Shown: piece by piece, positions 1 to 7,280 of the stretch
How positions within the stretch are numbered: the first letter of the stretch is position 1
Layout of the letters: each line of letters opens with the position of its first letter
NCBI GenBank assembly: GCA_038133505.1
Contig: JAYPTI010000010.1
Location: 1 to 40,970 of the forward strand
From: JAYQUR01 sp038133505
GTDB taxonomy: Bacteria; Pseudomonadota; Alphaproteobacteria; MPNO01; UBA830
DNA length: 40,970 bases
Direction of reading: 5' to 3'
Translations under genes and position numbers: made by a program
Notes under the pieces: model-generated
The model's input: the letters and a program-made list of their open reading frames with translations, nothing else
What the model was told of the DNA's origin: nothing
The model's database searches: none

Positions 1-469
1 GCATCAGCCGGCGCATGCCGACATTCGCGTGCCCCGTGGCGGGATCGCGCGAGATGTCGAGCGCCGCCGAGATATAGGGCGCGCCGTCCTCGCCGTGCTG
101 CAGGTGGACGGGAAGGGCGGTGAGATCGGCCTCGTTGTCGCGCTGGACGACCTGCTGTACCGGCGCGTCCGCCGCGTCGATCTGGACGGGATCTAGGGGG
201 GTGGCGAGGCGGCGCGTCATCTCGCGCAACAGGTCGGGCTCGTCGACGCCGAGCGCGAGCGCCATGCGCCGCCGAGAGCCCATGACGTTGCCTGCCAGCT
301 CCTGGCCGTCCGGGCCCGCCTTTTCGAATTTCACCGCCTTCGGATTGCCGTCGAGGATCGACGCGACCCGCGACAGCGGCGTCGGCGCGGCGACGGTCTC
401 GACCTCGCCCGCCTCGGCGAGCGTTTCCATGAAGCGGCGGAAGCGGAAGGTTTCGGTATCTGCGTTCAT
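1..469 (-). CDS. UbiD-family decarboxylase, N-terminal part (runs off window)
   Basis: The reverse strand encodes 156 residues from an ATG at 469 to the window edge without a stop. The fragment opens MNADTETFRFRRF and carries the N-terminal hallmark of UbiD (de)carboxylases near residues 125-155: a GxPYIS segment, then SRDPATG and NVGMRR, the region that binds prenylated FMN and metal in this family. UbiD enzymes remove or add carboxyl groups on aromatic or unsaturated acids and need a UbiX-made prFMN cofactor; no UbiX is visible here. The start overlaps the stop of the upstream hydrolase in an ATGA, so translation is probably coupled. Together with the hydratase and hydrolase it suggests an aromatic or alkenoic acid pathway. 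The catalytic Glu-Arg-Glu region lies mostly outside the window. The family call is firm, the substrate unknown. Confidence 0.82.
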   Translation of the reverse strand, partial: MNADTETFRFRRFMETLAEAGEVETVAAPTPLSRVASILDGNPKAVKFEKAGPDGQELAGNVMGSRRRMALALGVDEPDLLREMTRRLATPLDPVQIDAADAPVQQVVQRDNEADLTALPVHLQHGEDGAPYISAALDISRDPATGHANVGMRRLM

Positions 470-1263
470 GCGCTTACTCCCGTGGCGGCGGCGATCAGGT
501 TCCAGAAGGCGGCCGGGTCCTCGACATGCGCGTTGTGGCCGAGGCCTGCAAGCTTGACGGCGGCGGGGTCCAGGGTGCGCAAATCGGCTGCCGAGACCAT
601 AGCGTCGTGTTCGCCCGCGGCGAGAACCACCGGCGATCGGGCCGCCGCGTAAATCGTCGCCGTGTCGGCGTAGGCGACCATCGCGGCGCGGTTGTCGGCG
701 GCGAGCCGCCATTTGCCGTTCTCATCGACGATCCCGGTGCGCGCGAAGTCCGAGGCCGGATCGGAGATGCCTTTCAGCCCCGTAACGAGGACGAACCGCT
801 CGCGAGCCTCCTGTTCGGTGTCGAACCATCGGACGGGGAGATCGATCAGCTTGGCGATCCCGGCGTATTCCTCGTCCGACCAGCTCACCTTCACCCCCGC
901 CGTCACGACCGAGCGCGGCGTGAAGCCGAACCAGCCCGAGGCGAGGACGATGCCGACCAGCCCGCCCATCGAATGGCCGGCGAGGTGGATATCGGTCCCC
1001 GCGTCGGCCGCGTCGGCGACAAGCGCCGCCATATCCGATGCGTGGTTTGCGATGCCGTAGCGCCGCATGTGCGCCGACCGCCCATGCCCGCGCATGTCGG
1101 GGATCAGCCAGCGTCCCGGCCAGTGCGCCTCCAGATGCTGTTTCAGCCCGTCCCATATCGCGCCGGTGCCCGACAGCCCGTGCATCAGGACGAGGAGCGG
1201 GCCCTCTCCGGACCCGCCTTCCTCGACCCAGAGGTCCGTGCCGCCGGCGGTGCGCAGGCTCAT
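466..1263 (-). CDS. alpha/beta hydrolase
   Basis: This 265-residue protein has a classic alpha/beta-hydrolase core: an LVLMHGLSGTG oxyanion loop (about residues 24-34), the nucleophile elbow GHSMGG with Ser98, an acid in AGEHD (Asp220) and the catalytic His in GLGHNAH (His243). No signal peptide is visible, so it is cytosolic. An open frame continues upstream inside the hydratase gene, but I chose the ATG at 1263 because it overlaps the hydratase stop as ATGA and begins just before the first beta strand. It in turn overlaps the decarboxylase start by ATGA. The three-gene coupling suggests hydrolysis of a ring-cleavage product, lactone or thioester between the CoA-dependent and decarboxylation steps. 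That role is inference; the fold and triad are seen directly. Confidence 0.88.
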   Translation of the reverse strand: MSLRTAGGTDLWVEEGGSGEGPLLVLMHGLSGTGAIWDGLKQHLEAHWPGRWLIPDMRGHGRSAHMRRYGIANHASDMAALVADAADAGTDIHLAGHSMGGLVGIVLASGWFGFTPRSVVTAGVKVSWSDEEYAGIAKLIDLPVRWFDTEQEARERFVLVTGLKGISDPASDFARTGIVDENGKWRLAADNRAAMVAYADTATIYAAARSPVVLAAGEHDAMVSAADLRTLDPAAVKLAGLGHNAHVEDPAAFWNLIAAATGVSA

Positions 1264-2117
1264 CGGCCCTTCCACTCCGGCTTGCGCTTCTCGCGGAAGG
1301 CGCGGTTGCCCTCCTTCGAATCCTCGGACTGTATCAGCACCGACTGGCCGAGCCGTTCGATCAGGCGGCCGGTTTCGGTGTCGGTGTTCTGGCAGGTGTT
1401 GATGACGTGCTTCGCCATGCCGAGCGCCAGCGGCGCGCGGTCGCACAGGATGCGGGCGAAGGCGAGCGTGCCGTCCAGCAGGTCGTCCCGGTCGAATACG
1501 CGATTGACCAGGCCCCATTGCTCGGCGGTCGCGGCGTCGACGAGCAGCGTCGTCATCATCATTTCCTTGAGCCGGCCGATGCCGATCATCTGGATCATGC
1601 GCGACGCCGCACCGGATGCGGGGATGACGCCGATATTGTTCTCCGTCAGCACGAATTCCGCGCCTTCCGCGGCGGTGCGGAAGTCGGACGCGATGGCGAT
1701 CTCGACGCCGCCGCCCGCGCAGATGCCGTTCACCATCGAGATCACGGGCTTTTCCATGTTCTCGAGGTCGTCGAGCATCTCGTGGTTGGCGCGCACGTAG
1801 GCGCGGTATTGCGGCGAGGGCAGGTTGTTCTCGTAGTCGAGGCCGAGAATGTCGCGCCCCGAGCAGAAGCCGCGCCCGGCGCCGGTGATGATGAGGACCC
1901 GGATCGCCTCGTCGAAATTCACCTTCCAGACGACCGAGCGGATCTCGCGGATCATGCGCTCGTCGAACGCGTTCAGCTTGTCCGGCCGGTTCAGCGTCAG
2001 CAGCCCGATATTGCCCTCGATCACGTCGTACGTGACGGTGGTGAAATCGTCCGGATGGTCGATGAAGCCGACCGGCTTCCCGTCCGCATCGAGGCGGACC
2101 GTCGGATCGTCCGACAT
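1260..2117 (-). CDS. enoyl-CoA hydratase/isomerase family protein
   Basis: This 285-residue crotonase-fold protein has LTLNRPDKLNAF (about 41-51), the oxyanion-hole segments GRGFCSGRD (81-89) and GICAGGGVE (131-139), and both glutamates used by hydratases: Glu139 in GGVEIAIASD and Glu159 in TENNIGVIP. That favours a true hydratase over an isomerase or thioesterase relative. It carries about 30 extra N-terminal residues before the first strand. It is the first gene of a coupled run with the hydrolase and the UbiD decarboxylase. It probably adds water to an unsaturated acyl-CoA in a degradation pathway; the substrate is not readable. The ATG at 2117 is the only good start near the conserved N-terminus. 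Confidence 0.9.
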   Translation of the reverse strand: MSDDPTVRLDADGKPVGFIDHPDDFTTVTYDVIEGNIGLLTLNRPDKLNAFDERMIREIRSVVWKVNFDEAIRVLIITGAGRGFCSGRDILGLDYENNLPSPQYRAYVRANHEMLDDLENMEKPVISMVNGICAGGGVEIAIASDFRTAAEGAEFVLTENNIGVIPASGAASRMIQMIGIGRLKEMMMTTLLVDAATAEQWGLVNRVFDRDDLLDGTLAFARILCDRAPLALGMAKHVINTCQNTDTETGRLIERLGQSVLIQSEDSKEGNRAFREKRKPEWKGR

Positions 2118-2204
2118 GCCTCCCGTTCTCCCCTTGTTATGTGCGCATCTTGGAACGCACGCGGGGCGGGATCAATGGGGGGTGAAACGGCGCGGCCGCG
2201 GTGT

Positions 2205-2287
2205 GTAGGGGCCGGCCGAGGCCCGGCCCGCGGGCGGGTCTTGGACCCGCCCCTACGGAACGTTCGGGTCTTGGACCTGCCCCTAGG
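2205..2287. repeat. palindromic dispersed repeat cluster (GTAGGGGC type)
   Basis: Three degenerate copies of a GC-rich palindromic unit lie together. Copy one starts GTAGGGGC at 2205; copy two is inverted and ends GCCCCTAC at 2256, with the core GGGTCTTGGACCC; copy three (about 2264-2285) ends GCCCCTAG. Inverted copies of the same family lie at 22141-22220. The arrangement can fold into strong hairpins and sits after the 3' end of the quinone oxidoreductase, so it could act as its terminator. The TAG stop of that gene falls inside copy three. No transposase is present; such units behave like REP/BIME elements. Confidence 0.72.
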
Positions 2288-3281
2288 GAATCAGAACGCT
2301 CATTCCCGTCGTCGCACCGGACTCGATATCGATCAAGGCCTGTCCCGCCTCTGCCAGCGGATAGCGCCGGGCGACGTCGATGCGGATCGCGCCCGAGACG
2401 ACCATCGAGATCAGGTCGCCGGCGCGCGCCAGCACCTCCTCGCGGTTGGCGAGGTGAATGTGGAAGGCGGCGCTGGTGACGTAGAGCGAGCCCATCTGGT
2501 TGAGCCGGAACAGGTCGAGCGGCGGCACCGGGCCCGACGCGCTGCCGAACGAGGCGAGCAGCCCCTTCGGCCGCAGGCAGGCGAGCGAGTCCTCGAACGT
2601 CGCCGCGCCGACGGAATCGAACACCACCGGCACGCCCTCGCCGGCGGTCAGCGCGCGGACGCGCCGCGGGATGTCGTCCGTGCCGCGCACCAGCGGATGG
2701 TGGCAGCCGTGCGCCCGCGCCACCTCGGCCTTCTCCGGCGAACCGACGACGCCGATCACCCGCGCGCCCTTGTAGTCCGCCCACTGACACAGGATCTGCC
2801 CGACGCCGCCCGCGGCCGCATGTACGACGATCGTGTCGCCTGCGCGGACGGGATAGACGTCGTGGATCAGGTAATGCGCGGTCAGCCCCTTGGTCGACAT
2901 GGCCGCTGCGGTGGCGTCGTCGATCTCGTCGGGCAGCAGGATCAGCCGGTCGGCGGCTAGCACACGCGCCTCGCAATAGGCACCGCGCGGAAGCGTCGGC
3001 CCGCCCGACGAATAGACGATGCGGTCTCCCTCCCGCAGATAATCGACGCCCGGCCCGACCGCTTCGACAACGCCCGCCGCCTCGGCGCCCAGCGTGTGGG
3101 GCAGGGCGGGGAAAGGGTAGCGCCCGGTGCGCCCGTGGACGTCCGCGAAATTCACGCCGATGGCGGTGTGCCGCACGCGTACTTCGCCCGGCCCGGGGTC
3201 GCCGACCTCGATCTCGTCGATGCGGACGGCCTCGGGGCCGCCGTATTCGTGAACGCGGACGGCTTTGACGGTGGCGGGCAT
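2283..3281 (-). CDS. zinc-independent NADPH:quinone oxidoreductase (MDR family)
   Basis: This 332-residue medium-chain dehydrogenase/reductase matches the usual quinone-reductase length (about 325). The N-terminal GroES-like domain contains GVNFADVHGRTGRYP and GAEAAGVVEAVG. The Rossmann domain has the nucleotide motif AAGGVG (156-161) and the typical DSVGAATFEDSLACLRPKG stretch. The zinc ligands of alcohol dehydrogenases are absent, as expected for QOR/zeta-crystallin. It reduces quinones or enones with NADPH in the cytosol. It stands as a single gene between two repeat clusters. Its TAG stop lies within the downstream repeat, so the last residues may have been shaped by repeat insertion, although the C-terminus looks normal in length. 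Confidence 0.9.
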   Translation of the reverse strand: MPATVKAVRVHEYGGPEAVRIDEIEVGDPGPGEVRVRHTAIGVNFADVHGRTGRYPFPALPHTLGAEAAGVVEAVGPGVDYLREGDRIVYSSGGPTLPRGAYCEARVLAADRLILLPDEIDDATAAAMSTKGLTAHYLIHDVYPVRAGDTIVVHAAAGGVGQILCQWADYKGARVIGVVGSPEKAEVARAHGCHHPLVRGTDDIPRRVRALTAGEGVPVVFDSVGAATFEDSLACLRPKGLLASFGSASGPVPPLDLFRLNQMGSLYVTSAAFHIHLANREEVLARAGDLISMVVSGAIRIDVARRYPLAEAGQALIDIESGATTGMSVLIP

Positions 3282-3418
3282 GGGACGGTCTCCTGACGGT
3301 TCGGAGAGCGGAGCCTAGAGCAACTGGCGTCGGCCGGGAATGGGGCGGTGGAATGACGGGGCGCGTCCCAGGGTGCCTCGCTCATGGGGCGGATTCTACG
3401 CGCGCTGTTTTCTCTATT

Positions 3419-3495
3419 CCCTCGGGCCTGTCCCGAGGGTCCATGGCAGACGCAGGCGCGGCGGAAACATGGACCCCCGGCACGGTGGCCGGGGG
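3419..3495. repeat. paired-hairpin palindromic element
   Basis: Two strong hairpins lie in the 268-base gap between the dioxygenase beta gene and the quinone oxidoreductase start. The first is CCCTCGGG (3419-3426) pairing with CCCGAGGG (3432-3439). The second is CCCCCGGC (3474-3481) pairing with GCCGGGGG (3488-3495). Between them, GGGTCCATG (3437-3445) and CATGGACCC (3468-3476) form an outer inverted repeat, so the whole block is palindromic. Units of this look are common dispersed repeats in alphaproteobacterial genomes. It may also terminate the dioxygenase transcript. The rest of this gap shows no gene. Confidence 0.65.
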
Positions 3496-3549
3496 AATAC
3501 GGAGCTGAGATTTCAGACGGGTGCCGTACGCATCGCCGTTGCCGAGCCG

Positions 3550-4053
3550 TCAGAACGGAACCGTCAGCCCGTCCATCATGCTGTCGCAGTCGGCGAGTTC
3601 GACCTTCTTCCAGCAAATGCGGTAGCCCGCCGCGCCGCCGGGCTTGAGCGCATGCCAGCAGGTGCCGGCGAAATGACGCTGCCTGTTGCGGCGGTATTCG
3701 ATCATCTGGAACTTCGAGCGCACCAGCAGCGGCGCGCCGGCGTCTTTCTCGACGGTGGCGTTGGCCACGATGCGGCTGGTGCGCGACGGCGGCGCCTGGG
3801 TATGGAGTTTCCCCTGCATCAGCCGCCGCACCCGCGTTTCCAGCAACTGCCGGTCGTCGTACATCAGCGAGACGGTATGGCGCGGATCGGCCTGGCCTTC
3901 TTCGATGGGCACCCAGTACCAGCCGTCGTCCGAGAACATCGACAGCCACTCGTCCCACCGCCGCTCGTCCAGCAGGCGGGCCTCGTGCAGCAGGAAGGCT
4001 TCGATCTCGGGGGAGGCCAGGGTCGGTCCGGTCGCTTCAACGATGGTCGCCAT
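3550..4053 (-). CDS. aromatic ring-hydroxylating dioxygenase, beta (small) subunit
   Basis: This 167-residue SnoaL/NTF2-fold protein is typical in length for ring-hydroxylating dioxygenase beta subunits. Recognisable stretches are EAFLLHEARLLDERRWDEWL at the N-terminus, the W-Y-W-V-P-I motif at about residues 45-50, a mid-protein DDRQLLETRVRRL and a C-terminal RICWKKVELADCD. The beta subunit is structural and sits in an alpha3beta3 complex with the Rieske subunit encoded just upstream, whose stop is three bases from this ATG. A GGAGG within the end of the alpha gene serves as ribosome site. No ferredoxin or reductase gene follows, so electrons must come from elsewhere. Confidence 0.9.
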   Translation of the reverse strand: MATIVEATGPTLASPEIEAFLLHEARLLDERRWDEWLSMFSDDGWYWVPIEEGQADPRHTVSLMYDDRQLLETRVRRLMQGKLHTQAPPSRTSRIVANATVEKDAGAPLLVRSKFQMIEYRRNRQRHFAGTCWHALKPGGAAGYRICWKKVELADCDSMMDGLTVPF

Positions 4054-4056
4054 GTC

Positions 4057-5391
4057 TCAAGCCTCCGTCATCAGGCCAAGCCAGGCGTCGTACATGTTGC
4101 GGATGTACACCTCGCTCGTGGAGTCGCGGCCCGCGCGTCCGCCGTGATCGCCGGGAACGTCGCTGTCGTAGCCGCGGCCGACCTCGATCCACTCCGCGCC
4201 CGCCGACTGCAAACCGGTGCCGATCCGCCCGTAGGTCTCGAGATCGTCGGTGAGCACCAGCGAGCCGGTTCCGTTGGTCACGTTGGCGAAGGCGATCGTG
4301 TCCTCGAACATCTTGTCCGGCGCGCCCTTCAGGCGGAAAGAATAGGTATAGACCTCCGTCCGGTTTACTGAGACGGGGTGCACGACGCGCAGCTGACGGA
4401 ACTGGCTCATGAAGGACAGGTTGGGATAGACGTTCGAGTTCCAGCGCGTGACTTCCATGATGCGCTGGGTCTCTTCCGCTCCCTTCGCCGTCTCCATCGC
4501 CTTGATGTAGTCGGCAAAGACCGGATCGCGCTTGGCGGCGACCAGCTTTTCGTCGTCGTGGTAGTCGCCGAGGAACGAATGCCCGTTGGGATAGGTCCAG
4601 ATTCCGACCTGCTCCATCCAGAACTTGTAGGGCGCGCCGTTCTGGCGCATCTGGCGCACGCCGATTTCCCCCGCGCCGTCGGTATGGGCGCCGTCGTCCT
4701 GTTCGACCGCCGCGTCGATGGAGGACTGGTGGACGAATAGCGGATGTGCCGCGTCGCACAGATTTTCCAGGTAAAGCTTCCAGTTTCCGTCGAAGGCGTG
4801 CTTGAAGACGCCGCCCGCGACCTCGATCTCGCCGTCCGGCGCGCGGTCGGCCATGTCGTCGAAGGAGGTCGTCATGTATCCGAGGAAGTCGGTCAGCGAC
4901 GGGCCGTCCGGGCTGAGCGATGCGAAGACGAACCCGCGATAGCTGTCGACCCGCGACGCGGCGACCATCGCGGTATTAGGGTCCTCGGGATTGAAATGCG
5001 CCGGATAGCCGTGCTGCAGGGGCACCCGGATCAGTTTGCCGTCGGTGCCGTAGGTCCAGCCGTGATAGCAGCAGACGAATTCCTCGGCGTGGCCGGCGTC
5101 GGTCGAGACGACCATGGTGCCGCGATGGGCGCACTGGTTGTGCAGCACGCGGATCTCGCCGTCGGCGTGCCTTACCATCACCATCGGCCGCCGGCCGATG
5201 CGGGTGGTGACGAATTCGCCGGGCGCCTTCACCTGGCTTTCGTGGCCGACATAGATCCATGTGCGATCGAAGATGCGTGCCATCTCCAGATCGAAAATCG
5301 CCGGATCGCTGTAGACCCGGCGGTGGACGCGGCCGGGCTGTATCAGGGCGGAGATGTCTTCCGCCGTCTCGGGTTTCAGCTGTGTTGCCAT
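4057..5391 (-). CDS. Rieske non-haem iron ring-hydroxylating dioxygenase, alpha subunit
   Basis: This 444-residue catalytic subunit has a Rieske centre with ligands Cys87, His89, Cys107 and His110 (CAH, 17 residues, CCYH). The mononuclear iron site shows NWKLYLENLCDAAH with the bridging Asp213, His216 and His221; the third ligand is probably an Asp in the C-terminal LTDDLETYG stretch. It inserts both atoms of oxygen, or hydroxylates, an aromatic acid-like substrate; the subfamily resembles benzoate/anthranilate-type enzymes only in general layout. I chose the ATG at 5391, preceded by GGAGG, over a 64-residue longer frame that would run across the divergent promoter and into the TetR gene. It is probably controlled by the adjacent TetR repressor. 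Confidence 0.92.
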   Translation of the reverse strand: MATQLKPETAEDISALIQPGRVHRRVYSDPAIFDLEMARIFDRTWIYVGHESQVKAPGEFVTTRIGRRPMVMVRHADGEIRVLHNQCAHRGTMVVSTDAGHAEEFVCCYHGWTYGTDGKLIRVPLQHGYPAHFNPEDPNTAMVAASRVDSYRGFVFASLSPDGPSLTDFLGYMTTSFDDMADRAPDGEIEVAGGVFKHAFDGNWKLYLENLCDAAHPLFVHQSSIDAAVEQDDGAHTDGAGEIGVRQMRQNGAPYKFWMEQVGIWTYPNGHSFLGDYHDDEKLVAAKRDPVFADYIKAMETAKGAEETQRIMEVTRWNSNVYPNLSFMSQFRQLRVVHPVSVNRTEVYTYSFRLKGAPDKMFEDTIAFANVTNGTGSLVLTDDLETYGRIGTGLQSAGAEWIEVGRGYDSDVPGDHGGRAGRDSTSEVYIRNMYDAWLGLMTEA

Positions 5392-5429
5392 TGCGGCCTC
5401 CGTAGCTGTCGGCGTTCTTGTATAAATCG

Positions 5430-5448
5430 ATACTATACCGTACAGTAT
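5430..5448. promoter_or_regulatory. probable TetR operator in divergent promoter
   Basis: ATACTATA-CCG-TACAGTAT is a near-perfect inverted repeat (one mismatch in eight) in the 61-base gap between the dioxygenase alpha gene and the divergent TetR gene. The gap is AT-rich compared with its surroundings. TTGTAT (5418-5423) and TACAGT (5441-5446) are 17 bases apart and could be the -35 and -10 for the TetR gene, placing the operator across the promoter. Repression of both directions by the TetR product is inferred from position and symmetry. Confidence 0.55.
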
Positions 5449-5452
5449 TATT

Positions 5453-6097
5453 ATGTCCGACGCGAGTCTCATGGATCCGACCGAAAGCGGCCGCCGAACC
5501 CGGAATGCGGCCCGCAAGCGCGCGGCTATCCTGGACGGTGCGCGGTCGGTGTTCACGGCGCAGGGCTTCGGGGGCGCCAGCATGGATGCGATCGCCGAGG
5601 CGGCCGGCGTCTCGAAGATGACGCTCTACCGCTATTTCGCGAGCAAGGAGGCGCTGTTCGCCAGCCTGATCGGCGAGCTGTGCGAGGAGATCGTCGCGCC
5701 GGGGCCCGACCTCGATCCGGCGGGTCTCGCGCCGGCCGACGCGCTCGCCGCGTTCGCGCGACGCCTGCTGCGGACGGTCTACGCGCCCGAAACGCTGGCG
5801 CTGCACCGCCTCGTGCTGGCCGAGGTCGGTCGGTTTCCCGAGCTCGGGCGCCTGTTTTACGAGAGCGGGCCGGAGCGGAACATCTCGGCCCTGGCCGATT
5901 ATCTGGCGGCGCACGCGAACGACCCGTCGCTCCGCATCGGCTCGGGCGGACCTCGCGCCGCCGCCGAGCAGTTCTTCGAACTCGTCCGCGGATATGCCCA
6001 TCTCCGCCTGCTCCTCGGCATCGAGCCGCCGCCCGGTCCCGACGCGATCGAGGCGCGGGTGCGGCAGGCGGTGGAGAGGTTTATGAGGGGCAAATAG
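5453..6097 (+). CDS. TetR/AcrR-family transcriptional regulator
   Basis: This 214-residue regulator has an N-terminal TetR DNA-binding domain: RAAILDGARSVFTAQGF followed by the helix-turn-helix around residues 44-63 (MDAIAEAAGVSKMTLYRYF). The C-terminal ligand domain resembles the AefR-like TetR_C subfamily (LHRLVLAEVGRFPELGRLFYE). It is divergent from the ring-hydroxylating dioxygenase and probably represses it until an aromatic ligand binds. The start is uncertain: ATG at 5453 has no Shine-Dalgarno and would be nearly leaderless from the proposed promoter, while an in-frame ATG at 5471 begins MDPTESGRR. The stop is TAG, which shows this codon terminates normally here. Confidence 0.9.
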   Translation: MSDASLMDPTESGRRTRNAARKRAAILDGARSVFTAQGFGGASMDAIAEAAGVSKMTLYRYFASKEALFASLIGELCEEIVAPGPDLDPAGLAPADALAAFARRLLRTVYAPETLALHRLVLAEVGRFPELGRLFYESGPERNISALADYLAAHANDPSLRIGSGGPRAAAEQFFELVRGYAHLRLLLGIEPPPGPDAIEARVRQAVERFMRGK

Positions 6098-6202
6098 CGG
6101 AACCTGCCGAAAAGGGTCTCCTGGAGCGGCGACAAGCCCGCTGTTGCGGTCTCCGCGCGCGGCGTGCGAGAGTACAGCCGTTGTCATCCAACGTCCCAAA
6201 AG

Positions 6203-6586
6203 ATGCCTTTGCTGCAGACGAAGCCGCTGAAAACATTTCTCCGCCGACTTTCGGCGATTGTGGCATTGGCATTCGTCTTCGGAATTGCGATGTCCGTGCT
6301 GGCGTCCGACGCGGACGCCCATGCCGGCCATAAACCCGCAAATAACGCCGTCGGCGAAATCGCGTTCGGCAGCGCCGCCCCTCTCGGGGAAAGCCATCAG
6401 ACCGATTGTTGCCACAAGGGCGCGCTCGGCGTGGCATGCCAGTCAATTTCGACCGGTGCGCCGGGTGCGGCCTCGCTCCTCATGCCCTTATTCGCCGGCA
6501 GTTGCGATTGGGCGAAGAGGGTGCGGCGTCTTACTGGCGTTATCTTCCCACCGCCCAATCCGCCTCCGAAATCCGTCATCACGTGA
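6203..6586 (+). CDS. small exported Cys/His-containing protein, possibly copper-responsive
   Basis: This is a 127-residue ORF. An N-terminal Lys/Arg-rich stretch and a hydrophobic segment (LSAIVALAFVFGIAMSVL, about residues 16-33) are followed by an ASDADAHAGH cleavage-like region, so the product is probably exported. The mature part has HAGH, a CCHKG pair and further Cys residues, which could bind metal. It lies upstream of a cytochrome c-prime-like gene and a multicopper oxidase, so a CopL-like or other copper-responsive role is plausible. I do not recognise a named family. The ATG at 6203 puts basic residues just before the hydrophobic segment. Codon use looks less GC-biased than the neighbours. 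The existence of the protein is moderately supported. Confidence 0.5.
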   Translation: MPLLQTKPLKTFLRRLSAIVALAFVFGIAMSVLASDADAHAGHKPANNAVGEIAFGSAAPLGESHQTDCCHKGALGVACQSISTGAPGAASLLMPLFAGSCDWAKRVRRLTGVIFPPPNPPPKSVIT

Positions 6587-6633
6587 TCGTCTGACCCAAT
6601 CGATCTCTAAGAACGGACCAGGAGACCCGATCC

Positions 6634-7188
6634 ATGAATCGGAAAAGCTTTGTTGCCGCGGCGCTTGCCGTTGCGGTTGCGCTCCCGCCTGTCGGCGCCG
6701 TCGCACACGACGGGGCGACGGGAGTCGTCAAGGAACGAATGGACCTGATGGAAGACCTCGCGGCGGCGATGAAATCTATCGCGGCGATGTTGCGCGGCAA
6801 GGAGCCCTATCGGCCCCAAAAGGTGAAGTCGCTGGCCCGCGAAATCGAGGGGCACGGCAGGGAAGCCCTCACCGGTCTCTTTCCGACGGGAAGCCTTGAG
6901 GCCCCGACCGGCGCGCAACCGTCCATCTGGACAGAGTGGACCCGCTTCCGAGGCCTCGCGGAGGAGCTTTCCGAACGGGCCGCCGCGCTGGCGGCAGCGG
7001 CGGAGAACCCGAGAGGAGGCACGATGCATGGCGGTCAAGGCATGCACCTAGGCCCGGGCGCGATGGGCGAGGGCGGGCCGGCTGATCCCCGTGCGGAAAT
7101 GCTCTCGGCTATGCCACCGGATGCGGCATTCGGTCATCTGACTCGCACATGCGTGGCTTGTCACCGGGAATTCCGGAAAAAGCGGTAA
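6634..7188 (+). CDS. cytochrome c-prime / c556-like periplasmic protein
   Basis: This 184-residue protein has a clear Sec signal peptide (MNRKSFVAAALAVAVALPPV, cleavage near GAVAHD). The mature chain is helical, with RMDLMEDLAAAMKSIAAML near the start and a single haem motif CVACH (173-177) very near the C-terminus. That layout is the signature of class II cytochromes c (c-prime/c556). An unusual Met/His/Gly-rich insertion (about 129-147, GTMHGGQGMHLGPGAMG) could bind copper. It lies between the small exported protein and the multicopper oxidase, with a GGAG ribosome site. It probably carries electrons or binds ligands in the periplasm, perhaps in copper handling; that link is by context. Confidence 0.85.
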   Translation: MNRKSFVAAALAVAVALPPVGAVAHDGATGVVKERMDLMEDLAAAMKSIAAMLRGKEPYRPQKVKSLAREIEGHGREALTGLFPTGSLEAPTGAQPSIWTEWTRFRGLAEELSERAAALAAAAENPRGGTMHGGQGMHLGPGAMGEGGPADPRAEMLSAMPPDAAFGHLTRTCVACHREFRKKR

Positions 7189-7280
7189 ATTGATGACCGG
7201 GCTGGCGCGATGTCGCCCGTCCAGACGGGAAGAAGGTCCGGCCCGACAGACGAGTGTCCGGCGGACCGGGAGAAAGATCG

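Noticed and set aside
1038..2960. A 640-codon plus-strand open frame
   Set aside because: It covers three well-supported minus-strand genes and shows only Arg/Ala/Gly-rich shadow sequence.
5392..5583. A 64-residue N-terminal extension of the dioxygenase alpha subunit
   Set aside because: It would cross the divergent promoter and overlap the TetR gene; the ATG at 5391 has a GGAGG site and matches the family start.
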